From: Antennarius striatus
Lineage: Eukaryota > Chordata > Actinopteri > Lophiiformes > Antennariidae
DNA length: 64,000 nucleotides
Assembly (NCBI RefSeq): GCF_040054535.1
Contig: NC_090795.1
Span: forward strand, 2,827,501 to 2,891,500
Direction: 5' to 3'
The notes below the pieces were generated by a model. The model searched no databases and was not told the origin of the DNA. It saw only the letters and a list, made by a program, of their open reading frames with translations. A program made the position numbers and the translations under genes. Below, one piece after another: positions 13,701 through 49,649 of this stretch (its first letter is position 1; every line of letters begins with the position of its first letter).

Positions 13701-14986
13701 TTTAAAAACATTAGCGATAATAAATGACATTAAGACTCGACGCACAGGCAGATATTTTCCATTAAATGGGACAGAGGTAATTGGCAGCGCCTGAAGCGCT
13801 GGCGACTGCAGCTCTTTGTAGATTTTATAGGTGAGCTTGTAACATCCAGCCTCACGCTGTGTTGTCAAAGAGCTGCGTGTGCACGAGTGTGTGTGCGCGT
13901 GTGCACGAGTGTGTGTGTGCGCGCGTGGTGTGTGTTGGTGCTTCGTTTGACCACATGCAGCCAAGGGAAATGGCAGATTCAGCTCTGCTGCACGTCTCTT
14001 TCATCTCCACGGGGAAAAGGTGTTAACTCCTTTCAGGAGAGAGGAAGAGGAGAAGGAGGAAGAAGAGGAGGATGACGAATAAGTGGAAGGAGATCCGGAG
14101 GGGATGATTCAGAATTATGGGATGTGTGTCGGAAGTGGGGAAAACAGGAGTTTTAATAACGTTTGATGGAGTGTCCAGGGTCCGACGTGCAGGGGCTTGA
14201 CTTTGAGGAGAAATCAGACGAGAGGAGGTGAAGGTGACCGGAGGAGATGAGGGCGGGGCCTAACCGACGCCGTATCCCATGTATTTGTTTTTTACGAGCC
14301 TGTAAATAACGGCTGGCACATCTGGAAACGGCAGCAGTTTAAGAGGTGATGCTGACAGGCACTCATTTTTTAACAGGAGCAGAAATGATGAAAGAAACTC
14401 CTCCTTCACCCCCCCCCCTTAACCATCTCTTTGCAATTAAAACCTTTTGAGTAGGGGGGGGGGGTTGCCTCTAAATATGCCAGTCCTGTCCAGGAAAACC
14501 TGGAAACAGGTGGCAGAACATCAACCTGTCTTCATGCTGACGCGTCATACATGAAATATGAACGCCACGGGCGACGTAAATTATTATCGCGCCGGCGAGG
14601 GCGACCCTGAACTGATAGGGGCAGACACCCGTCCAAGTCCAATTAACCTTTGACCTTGACATCCAGATTATAAAGCTATAAATCAAATAAATTTACGAAG
14701 AAAGTTGAAAAGTAGAAAAAACGCGACCTTTGAACAGGAAGGATGACTTTTACGCCAATAAATTCAAGCTAATTTATGAATTTACATTTTAAAAACTTGA
14801 GATTCTTCCACGTTTTACTAGATTTATCTGGATATCTGTGCTTATTGTACACGTCACCATAAGAACCATGTGATAGTCGAAGTATCTGAGTTCTTACATC
14901 ACTTTCTACTCACCAGGCAGCAGCATCACGGCCACCAGCGCGGCCACCAACACACCGGAGAAGCAGCTTCTCCTCCTTCCAGCCAT
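10759..14986 (-). CDS. and: Actinodin (actinotrichia structural protein), six coding exons, complete
   Basis: Coding exons, in transcript order: 14914-14986, 13556-13600, 13036-13178, 12288-12701, 11899-12150, 10759-11781. All junctions are GT-AG and phases agree (1,1,0,0,0), giving 649 aa. Residues 1-24 plus the start of exon 2 form a signal peptide with an RRR n-region and a Val/Ala/Leu core. A dibasic site RNRR (58-61) is followed by the sequon NIS. An SDFW module spans 70-93. The rest is a secreted, Pro/Tyr-rich, acidic chain with eight C-x(6,7)-C loops of the CDPxxDPxC type and five DP[YF][AS] repeats in the last exon. Actinodins are non-collagen components of actinotrichia, the fibres supporting fish fin folds, so the product should be extracellular. 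The start is the first ATG after a 5'UTR acceptor. Which actinodin paralogue it is (and1 to and4) cannot be decided here. Recognition rests on the CDPxxDP motifs and architecture as I remember the family. Confidence 0.87.
11854..11894. repeat. (AAAC)n tetranucleotide repeat inside actinodin intron 5
   Basis: About ten AAAC units, read as GTTT on the transcribed strand, start a few bases after the donor of a 117-base intron (11782-11898). They fill roughly a third of that intron. Confidence 0.95.
13880..14080. repeat. GT-rich and GAGGA purine-rich low-complexity tracts in actinodin intron 1
   Basis: An interrupted GTGT/GCGC tract (13880-13935) is followed by an almost pure purine stretch (about 14038-14080). 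Confidence 0.85.
14409..14464. repeat. C10 / G11 inverted homopolymer pair in actinodin intron 1
   Basis: Ten C at 14409-14418 and eleven G at 14454-14464 are separated by 35 bases, so they can pair as a hairpin. The intron is 1.3 kb and otherwise unremarkable. Confidence 0.85.
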
Positions 14987-15006
14987 GACTTCACCTCCTC
15001 GTCTCC

Positions 15007-15369
15007 TGCAGACACAAAACGCACCGACATTTAAAAAACAGATCTCACGCTCCTGCCTCCCCGTTTCACAGCAGACACCGTCACCTACAGATAAATCTGT
15101 AGCCTCCAATGAAAGATCTGAAAGCGCCGGCTCATTAAAAAGCTTCTCACAGCAGCAGTGGGGGTAGGGGGAGGGGAATCTTCTCGGACCGAAAGCCCAT
15201 TAAATTGTTTATTTACCCGAAGTGAAACTTGGAAATCGCTTTAATAGCAGCCTCCCCAGGTCTGAGGTCTGGGTTTCCTGGAGTGACCTTTGCAGGTTGG
15301 AGGTGACCTCTGACCTGGAGGCTTCCCCGCCGAAACTGAGGCCCCCCGGTAAAGTTGTAGACTCTTACC
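15007..15369 (-). promoter_or_regulatory. Actinodin 5'UTR intron and likely upstream promoter side
   Basis: On the minus strand, an acceptor (tctgcag) near 15006 lies about 20 bases before the actinodin ATG. A strong donor (CAG followed by gtaagag) ends an exon at 15369. This implies a non-coding first exon beginning somewhere above 15369. A TTTAAAA box at 15544-15550 on the minus strand could be its TATA-like element, placing the start near 15515. The transcription start is inference; the two splice signals are visible directly. Confidence 0.4.
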
Positions 15370-15586
15370 TGTTGCTGTTTTCTCCGTGCGTGGATGAAGA
15401 TTCGGATTCGATTGACGCCTCGCAGGCCAGACGAGTCGATCCACGCTCGATCTTGGTATCTGAGTGGGCGATGGAGGATCCCGGCGCACCCTTTCCCAGC
15501 GGCACTTCTGACACACTGCCCTGTCAACGGGATCGGGCACAGGTTTTAAACCAAACACACACGCAACAAGCATTCATTAACACTCA

Positions 15587-15609
15587 ACACACACACACAC
15601 ACACACACA
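15587..15609. repeat. (CA)n microsatellite upstream of actinodin
   Basis: Short CA tract about 40 bases above the putative TTTAAAA element of the actinodin gene. Confidence 0.93.
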
Positions 15610-17340
15610 TAGACAGGGACCACCTGAGGGGGTCAAGGGCCAACCTCCACGAGAGGCTCCATTGGATAGATCTCCCGGAACGTTTCAGCCAATCGGAGGC
15701 ACCGTAATTAAAGGCAGGAAGAGAAGGTGGGAGGGTTCCAAGCGGAGATGGAGACGTGGAAAAATCGGTAAAAGTGTTTGTTTTTAAAAACAGAACAATC
15801 TTAATGATGACGGCGAGTCGTGTTTAGTTAGAAATCAAACTTGGGATCTTTTTATTTTTTGGGTGTCAGATTTACTCCCCTGTAAAAAAAAAAAAAACAA
15901 GACAGAAAACACAAGAGTGGGAAAACATCAGGAAATAATGAAGGGGAGCTGAGGTGCCACATAAGCAGCTTTTTAAACCACAGCTTCTGTCTAAACTGAA
16001 CACCCAGAGACAGCTGGTCCACACATGAGGAATTTGTTAATCTACAGTTTCCTCCTGGCTTTAACTGTTCAGGCACGCCAGCCTGGTGAGGAGGAACAGG
16101 CTTGATCTCGGGAAAAGCCTCCCGTAGCTGTGATGAGTGATGCAACATCAGCACATCTGACTGGATCGCTGCTATATGACGCTCAGCTGTCTCAAAAGTT
16201 AAAAAACAAAACAGATTCCGGGGAGGTTTTTCTTTCTTTTCTTGAGATAAAACTTCATTTCATCGTTTTATGCAGACAAAAGTTGGATGCAAATCTCCAG
16301 CCGGTGTCACTAAATTAACGTATGCATGTCATTTCTCAACAATTAATATTGTTGCTTCGAGCTACAACTTCAGCATAAAGGAAAACAAATAAATATCATC
16401 CCTGTTGGGGTGGCGGTTTAAAGAAAACTTCCTGTTTTGACTTGACGACACGGAGACGATTAATTTAGATCGACCCGACCGACCTCGACCGACGCCTTCG
16501 GGATGAACCGAGACCGTCGGGCCTCGACCCCAGATGATGACCTCACCGACGCTCCTGATGTCACGATTACGCAACATTCTCTCAACGGTTCTCTTTTTTT
16601 TTGTTGTTTCCTGCAAACGTTTCATTCATTTTAGATTTCTTCGAGCAACAAACGCAGCCGGTTTTGTCTGGTAGGATGTTTCATTTCGCCGTCGAGGAGG
16701 GATGCATATTTAGTGCGAGTTCTCCCTAAGGAAATATTGAGCATCAAACACTTTGTTCCTCGCATTCTGCATTTTTTATGCACCAATTTGTCCAACTTAT
16801 GCAATTAATAGTGGAAATGTCCTCATATAAATGAAAACAAAAACAATCTGGTGAAACTGCATTAAAATCCAATTTTATTTCGTGTGAAGCCTTGTCAAAA
16901 TAAAAGCTGTGTGGATAAATTGGACGCAAATGCAGTCAGTATATTTGACATTTTAAATCATAGCTTTCCCATTTTCACTTTTTAAATCTGATTCCATCTC
17001 CAGTCGTCGCCTCAATTACAGAAAATCGTTTTACAGCTCGCGTCTGCATCTCAACCTTTATTTGCCTCGTATTTTGTCAGCATTTCCACATTTTTGCGTG
17101 GCCCCTTTCCTGTCCCGTCGTGTCCCGTCTGAGCGTTTAGTGGTCATGTTAACACTGTAACTCGTGTGTAATTAACATTTGCCAACAGGTGTTTTTCAGA
17201 GCCCACAAACCTGCAATCCAGCGTGGAGCAGATTCAAACACGACGACTCCAAAACCATACTCATAATTTTCTCTGGAGCTGGAATGTGAGAGATTCTCAG
17301 AATTCACAGACACCTGGTCCACCAAGGAAGCGTTTTCTTT
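15610..17340. other. Intergenic gap between cops9 and actinodin
   Basis: I see no gene here. By position this is the upstream regulatory region of actinodin, where fin-fold enhancers would be expected; no specific site could be identified by eye. Confidence 0.55.
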
Positions 17341-17342
17341 TT

Positions 17343-17348
17343 TTTATT
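17343..17348 (-). terminator. AATAAA polyadenylation signal candidate for cops9
   Basis: The hexamer lies on the minus strand about 165 bases past the cops9 stop codon. Distance and orientation fit, but usage is inferred. Confidence 0.45.
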
Positions 17349-17510
17349 GTTATTTTTGTAAAAGCAAACAGACTTTAATTCACTGTGGTACTGACTGACA
17401 TGTGTGAAAGGGGAGGGGGTGGCTGTACAAATGAGATAGGAAAATTAAAATTCTGACTGCAGGTTCTATCTACATATACATAGAAACACACGGCCGGTCA
17501 GACGCTGCTG

Positions 17511-20060
<2,550 letters not shown>

Positions 20061-20445
20061 GTAATATTTACGTTTATCTTTAAATATTTCAGGAAATAAA
20101 TCTTAACAACAATAAGAGTAACCATGGAGCTTTTTTACAATTTGATTGAGAGGAAAAAAACCCCCAAATATTTTTTAATGTTAAAATAAGAATGCAAAAA
20201 GAAATTAATTTAAATGAAGCAGCAAAATAAGGTATGTCTAAAATGACTCTTTTATGACATTTTTATTATGACGTGTGAAGTTAGTATGTTATTTGTCTCT
20301 TGTTAACCCAATTTTAAATACATAAATTCATGGCTTAGAAAGACACTTCAGGATTCACTAAAAGAGAGAAAGCAAGTGTAAATAAATGTTTAAGTAACTA
20401 GAAAACACAATTCATTCTTTAAACTTCAAAATCTGATGAGAATGT

Positions 20446-20451
20446 TTTATT
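20446..20451 (-). terminator. AATAAA polyadenylation signal candidate for otos
   Basis: A minus-strand AATAAA lies 207 bases after the otospiralin stop codon, which would give a short 3'UTR. No closer canonical hexamer was seen. Confidence 0.45.
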
Positions 20452-20657
20452 TTCATAACAGTCTACATTCTACAAAAGATCTAAGCACTAGTTAAACTAC
20501 ATTTGTTTTCTATGGCTGTACTTCACACAGCGTTATCATTATCAAGCTTTAAATCTTTCCTTCAATCATTGTCTGTGTTCATTGTTTTTTTTGTTTTTTC
20601 CTAATTTCTCAGTTTAAAGTATTCTTATTCCCTTTGAGTATCTGCTCAGATCCCTTT

Positions 20658-21534
<877 letters not shown>

Positions 21535-21794
21535 CCTGAAGGAGGAAAACACTCTTGATTTATCCACCATTGATCATTGTATAAATTAGAGACTACTGTC
21601 TAAAAAGTAAAGTAATGCTATCACTGCAGTTTATCACAAATTACAAATTGGCATTTAAAGATATTAAAATAAGGATAATAAAATGACGGTTTACCTGTAA
21701 ATCGTTTGTGGTGCCGCTCAGAGTTGCTGCCGTTCATCCACAGGTCGACTGTGTCTGAAGAGGAAGGAGGCTCGATAGAGGAAGAGCCAGTGGG

Positions 21795-21803
<9 letters not shown>

Positions 21804-21881
<78 letters not shown>

Positions 21882-21892
21882 ACACACACACA
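21804..21892. repeat. (CA)n microsatellite upstream of otos
   Basis: About 89 bases of nearly pure CA, with interruptions (cata) near the right edge. It lies within 110 bases of the inferred 5'UTR exon of otospiralin and so is probably in its promoter-proximal region. Confidence 0.97.
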
Positions 21893-22320
21893 TTTTTCCC
21901 CTTGTCGGTGCAGATTTCACATCTCATGGATCAAACCCTGGAGGTCAGTTTATCTTCTTAACTCACTGTTTATCTGATAAATACCAAGTAATCGAATAAT
22001 TTATTCATCATGAAAACACCTTTATTATACACAGAACTCACGTCCTGTTTCTGTCATCATCACAAATTAACACGTGTCCGGTTCTGGAAAATCAAAATAC
22101 AAAATACGAACAACGGGAATCTCCAGCAAGAATCACTGTTTCTCTAAAGTTTCTTAAGTTTCTAATCCTTCAACCTACAGAGACTAAAGAACTGAAATAT
22201 AAAAACATATTTTAAATAAAATAGATTAAAAAGAGAAAAATTTAGTTACTAGACTACAAATTTTTATGATACAAATTGCTTTCAATTCAATAAGACAGTA
22301 TTAATCGATTATTATGCTGT

Positions 22321-22326
22321 TTTATT
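22321..22326 (-). terminator. AATAAA polyadenylation signal candidate for apod
   Basis: A minus-strand AATAAA lies about 120 bases beyond the apod stop, a typical spacing for a short 3'UTR. Confidence 0.45.
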
Positions 22327-22443
22327 TTCTTGAAATCATTTAGTTGTGATTCCTAAAACTGTCCTTCTATTTTTTTTAAACTTGGACTAGTCAGTGATGA
22401 TGATGAAGTGTGTAGCCTTCGGATTGGAATCCTCCGTCGTTCC

Positions 22444-23443
22444 CTAGGTATCCTTGCAGCCCGTCTGATCCGTGGCCGTCATGCGGGACAGATCGATCCC
22501 TTCGTTGACCAGCAGCTGTTTGGCGTACAGCACGGATTGCGGAGGCGGGAAGCGGGTCCGGCTGAGGATCCACGCGAATTCCACGTGGAAGATGTGGAGG
22601 ATGTCCGTGCAGGAATACACCACGGCCAGGGTGGTGTAGTCGGTGGACAGGACCCAGTAGGTGCTGTAGGGAGTGACTGGGAGAGATGGGAACACGTTAG
22701 CAAGATAGAATTTAAGTAAAAGAAGAAGAAAGAGGAGGAGGAGGAAGAAGAAGACCTACAGTAGGAGAAGCTGACCCCTAGCTGGGCGGGGTTTCTGGGG
22801 TCATGGATCACCGCCGTCCCCTCTGCTCTCCTGATTTTGTCCTTACTGACAGACAAAGAGAGGAAACTGAATTTTAACACATCGATTCAACAGAATTACA
22901 CTCCAGAACAGGGGCCGTTGTTCAGAGAGGGCCAGATGTAACTAATAAATGTAACTAAATGCAACTTAATGTAATGTAAAATAAATGTAACTGCTCTGTA
23001 ATGTTAAATAATTTATTATTCAAGTTATAAATTAAATAAGTAATTTGAAAGTTGAATAAGTTGTAAATTACTTATTTATATGTTTGCTTGTTGCTCTATT
23101 AAAACATAAATTCTTTTTTCAGGTTATTAAACCCACAGAACTCCATTATTGAAAAATCAAACTATCCAAGAAAATAAAAACACAAGTTGGAACATTAACT
23201 GTGTTTTTTTGTCAAAGTTAAAATGGGCTTACTTACTACATTTTGGAAAATGTGGTTTTTGGTCCAATTTATTTATTTTTGACTAATTTATTTTTGGGCA
23301 CTCCGACTTTTTATGCTCCCGAGGGCCACATTTGGCCCCCCGGGGCCTTGAGTTTGACATGTGTGCTCTAGAAGTAAACAGGAAATGTAAAACAAACAGA
23401 CCTGATGGAGTTCTTTTAGAGACGAATCTGTGATGCTCAAAGC

Positions 23444-23480
<37 letters not shown>

Positions 23481-23735
23481 TTCCCTGGATCCTCACTAGA
23501 ACTGCTGGTTGAGAATCCGGACGGTTCCGTCCTGCCGGAAGAAGTAGTTCGCCTCGATGCACTTCCCTCTGGCGAAGGAGGTGGGCAGCTTCTCGATCTC
23601 GTACCACCTCCCCAGGTACTGCTGGATGTTGAAGTTGGGCTGCACCATGGGGGTCGGGCAGGGGCCCCAGCGGTAGGTCTGAGCCGACGCCACGGGGAGG
23701 AGGAAGAAGAGGAAGAGGAGGAGGTAGGCCGACAT
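22444..23735 (-). CDS. apod: Apolipoprotein D (lipocalin), three coding exons, complete
   Basis: Exons 23497-23735, 22760-22845 and 22444-22676 join in phases 2 and 1 to 185 aa (human about 189). Residues 1-19 form a signal peptide whose core is Leu/Phe only. The lipocalin signature YLGRWYEIEKLP (first conserved region), STDY (second) and the Arg after AWILS (third) are present in order. Four cysteines (GPCP, GKCI, YSCT, TGCK) fit two disulfides. ApoD is a secreted carrier of small lipids such as arachidonic acid and steroids, with antioxidant roles in nervous tissue. I chose the ATG at 23735; the next in-frame codon upstream is GTG. No N-glycosylation sequon is present, unlike the human protein. 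Intron 2 is only 83 bases. Fish often carry several apod copies; only one is visible here, so its paralogue name cannot be set. Confidence 0.94.
22900..23361. mobile_element. Non-autonomous hAT-like DNA transposon remnant, copy A, in apod intron 1
   Basis: It shares ordered blocks with copy B: GGGCCAGATGTAACTAATAA, then a GGGCTTACT...ATTTTGGAAAATGTGG stretch, then a GGGCCACATTTGGCCCCC stretch and CCTTGAGTTTGACATGTG. The left end is degraded. It lies in the 651-base first coding intron of apod in the same orientation as copy B. The left limit is approximate. Confidence 0.55.
23443..23480. repeat. (CAA)n microsatellite at the 5' side of apod intron 1
   Basis: Twelve to thirteen CAA units (GTT on the transcribed strand), starting 17 bases inside the intron after the first coding exon. 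Confidence 0.95.
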
Positions 23736-23768
23736 CACCGCCTCAGGAGGGCAGCGGAGGTTAAAGAC

Positions 23769-24256
23769 GCTGGAATGAAGGAGGTCACGGAAAAGACCTG
23801 AGGGCAGGAAGGAGAACCAGGATGTGGTTGGATTGATCTACGCCTATCTGTTGGTGATCAAACCCAACGCCTTCCTGGTCGCTGGGTGTCTCCAACCCCC
23901 CCCCCATGTGAACACCATCCTCATTTCATTCACGCCTTGATTTTTTTTGTCTTCTTTTATGGCTCAAATGTTGGCTCAACCCGTTCCTCAGGTTTCACAT
24001 AACAGCTACACAAAACAACCCCCCCCCCCCACACACACACACAACAGGTCTCTGAGAAACAAAACCCCTTACACAACATTTATAACATTTATTATTTAAT
24101 ATAATATTTAAAAAAGTTAGACCAGGACTTCCTGTCAAATATTGGAGAACTTTTAATTGTTAAATTCTATTTTATGATGACAGAAAATAAAAATAACGAC
24201 AATAAAAATAAAATTTGAAACGAGCGTAAATCTAAATGACGTCACCGGCTCTCACC
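23769..24256 (-). promoter_or_regulatory. apod 5'UTR intron (first exon ends at 24256)
   Basis: A donor (CTCAG followed by gtgag) ends an exon at 24256. An acceptor (cattccag) at 23770-23771 opens the exon that contains the ATG about 34 bases later. The intron between them is about 486 bases. The first exon and start site therefore lie just above 24256. This is read from splice consensus only. Confidence 0.5.
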
Positions 24257-24384
24257 TGAGCTGTGGGGGTGTCCGCTGGAGGCGTGGGGGTGTCCGCTGG
24301 AGGCGCGGGGGCTGCAGCTCACCTTCTCCACACGCAGACCTGACTGGAACTGACTCGCGCTCCGTAGACGTGCGCATGACGTCA
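24237..24384. promoter_or_regulatory. Two perfect TGACGTCA (CRE) palindromes flanking the apod first exon
   Basis: TGACGTCA occurs at 24237-24244 and again at 24377-24384, each inside a near-identical 13-base context (ATGACGTCACCGG and ATGACGTCACCAG). Between them lie the donor of the putative apod 5'UTR exon and a 21-base GTGTCCGCTGG-type tandem duplication (about 24266-24305). CRE palindromes bind CREB/ATF factors; function here is inferred. Confidence 0.5.
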
Positions 24385-24715
24385 CCAGCGGCAGCACGAG
24401 GCAGCTGGTTAACAGTGATTGTCATCACGCGCGCATTCCCGCCACGAGACAATGGAGACGCTGTGACCGGAGCGACACGCGCTTCGTTCAGGCTTTATTT
24501 AGATCGTGTTTATTTGGCATTTTAAATCACTTTAAATCTATGACGTGTCAAAACGTTTTATTTTCCCCGCAGGGTCAGGATGTTGTAGTTTAAATTCTTT
24601 AAAACTTTTTTAAAAAAAAAACTATTTTAAAAGTTAAAAATGTCACGTTTTATTTTATTAATGTAACGTGTTTTGTTTCCCTGCCTTATTCTATATTTTT
24701 ATACGTCAAAGCCTC

Positions 24716-25056
24716 TGTGTCAAACTCATGTTCAACAAGGGCCACATCACTATAACAACTGGCCTCAAAGGGGCCAGATGTAACTAATAAATGTAAAGTT
24801 ATAAACATTAGTTTTACAGTAAAAATACGTTTGCTTGTTGCTATTATAACATTAATTTAATTTGTCAGGTTATGAGGTCAACTTTGTGTTCCAAACGTTT
24901 TGGTCAAAGTTAAATTGGGCTTACTGCATTATGGGAAATGTAGTCTTTGGTCCAAACACTTGACTTTTTTGGACACTCTGACCTCTTATGCTCTTGTGGG
25001 GCACATAAAATGATGTGGAGGGCCAGATTTGGCCCCCGGGCCTTGAGTTTGGCACA
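24716..25056. mobile_element. Non-autonomous hAT-like DNA transposon remnant, copy B
   Basis: A 341-base unit with imperfect inverted ends: TGTGTCAAACTCA at the left, and the reverse complement TGTGCCAAACTCA at the right. Just inside are GGGCCAGATGTAACTAATAA and the typical GGGCCAGATTTGGCCCCCGG tract. It has no coding capacity. The same internal blocks occur in copy A at about 22.9-23.36 kb. Family placement rests on recollection of the common fish repeat ending in CAAACTCAAGGCCCG; target-site duplications were not clear. Confidence 0.6.
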
Positions 25057-25365
25057 TGTGCCTTAAAGTATTTAATTCAATTGAATGATTTAATTTTAGT
25101 TGAGGGATTAAATATTTCTCCAAGGATGAATCCTGGCATTGAGGATGAAAATCATTTATAATTGATCGATAACAATCAGACAAGTATTGATTGTTTGTTG
25201 AGTGAAATCAATGTCCTCAAATAACAGAGAATAAAACTGTTCATAATGTGATTAATAATTAACAACACTAAAATCAGGATTTATTGATCTCCTGATTCAT
25301 GTAGGAAATAACTCTCAGTTATAAAATAAAAACTCCAAACAGACTCAAGGGTCTAATAAACATTA

Positions 25366-25371
25366 TTTATT
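25366..25371 (-). terminator. AATAAA polyadenylation signal candidate for arhgap21
   Basis: This minus-strand hexamer is about 1.05 kb past the arhgap21 stop. Other TTTATT occurrences (near 25870 and 26033, plus-strand reading) would give shorter 3'UTRs, so several ends are possible. The AT-rich stretch 25370-26420 is read as 3'UTR. Confidence 0.35.
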
Positions 25372-26423
25372 TCCAGTGTTCATGAGGGGGGGGTATTGCA
25401 CCTATGCTTTGCCGCACACAGGCGAGATGTTCACTGTCCAGAAAACATTGTCTCATGCAGTTTCAGAGAGAAGTTTCTCATGTTTTAAGAGCCCATGCAT
25501 TTTACTGCGCTCCAAAATAAAATTAAAAAAAAGAAAAAATGAGAGGGATGATAAAATGACATAAGTCTGAATGATGCAGCTAGAAAACAAAACAAAACAG
25601 GAAAGAACGCAAAACAAGAATCTCTGGAATGCCTGTGAGGTTATTCTGTCCTAAAAAACCTTTGAAAAATGTTTTTTCTGCGACCACCGTTGGTAAAAAC
25701 AGCTTTAAAAAAAAAAAAAAAGGTAAAACAAAGAGGCACTTTTTTCTTTTTTTGAGATGAAAACATTTCACTCATGTAAAAACATAGAACCCAACAAGAG
25801 TTTGGAAATAAAATCTACTGTACCGAGCATTACATACTATAGTGTCAGCATTTTTTTGTCTCTTTTCCAGTCTTTATTTGATAAAACTATGACGATCCTC
25901 CAGCTAATATCTGGCTGTTGTGACTGTGCTGTGAAAACACAACCTTCCCACAGCACCCACCCAGAAAGCAGCCCTCAGTTTACATCCGCATACTTCAAGT
26001 ACAGGCCGAAAATAAAACACATACATACCGTTTTATTATTTTTTTAAAAATGACAATAATGTCACAACTAGTGTTAATCCAAAGGAGGGTAAAATACATT
26101 CTTCATATTTACTCCTTTAAAGAAAACAAAAAGCCTTCCTCTTGCATTCTTCATTCATAATAATCACCTCCACCCTTTCAGTGCTGCCAATCCACTCGTG
26201 TCCCCCGCTCAAGCCCCGCCCATCAACAGCGACGTCAGATTTCGCAGGAGGAAGTCCGTCCCCGTCTGGGGAGGGGGGGTTATAAACATCTCTTCAGCAT
26301 TATTCCAGTAACGGCGGCGTGAGCCTATACACAGTATGTACAGTAGATACAGGAAGTATGTTTGTAGAAAAAATATTGTGCATTAACCCTTCGCGTTGGT
26401 TTCCACATTCACTCTCAGACGTT

Positions 26424-49649
<23,226 letters not shown>

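Noticed and set aside
23736-23738. GTG one codon upstream of the apod start
   Set aside because: Animal genes start at ATG almost always. The ATG at 23735 gives a normal signal peptide.
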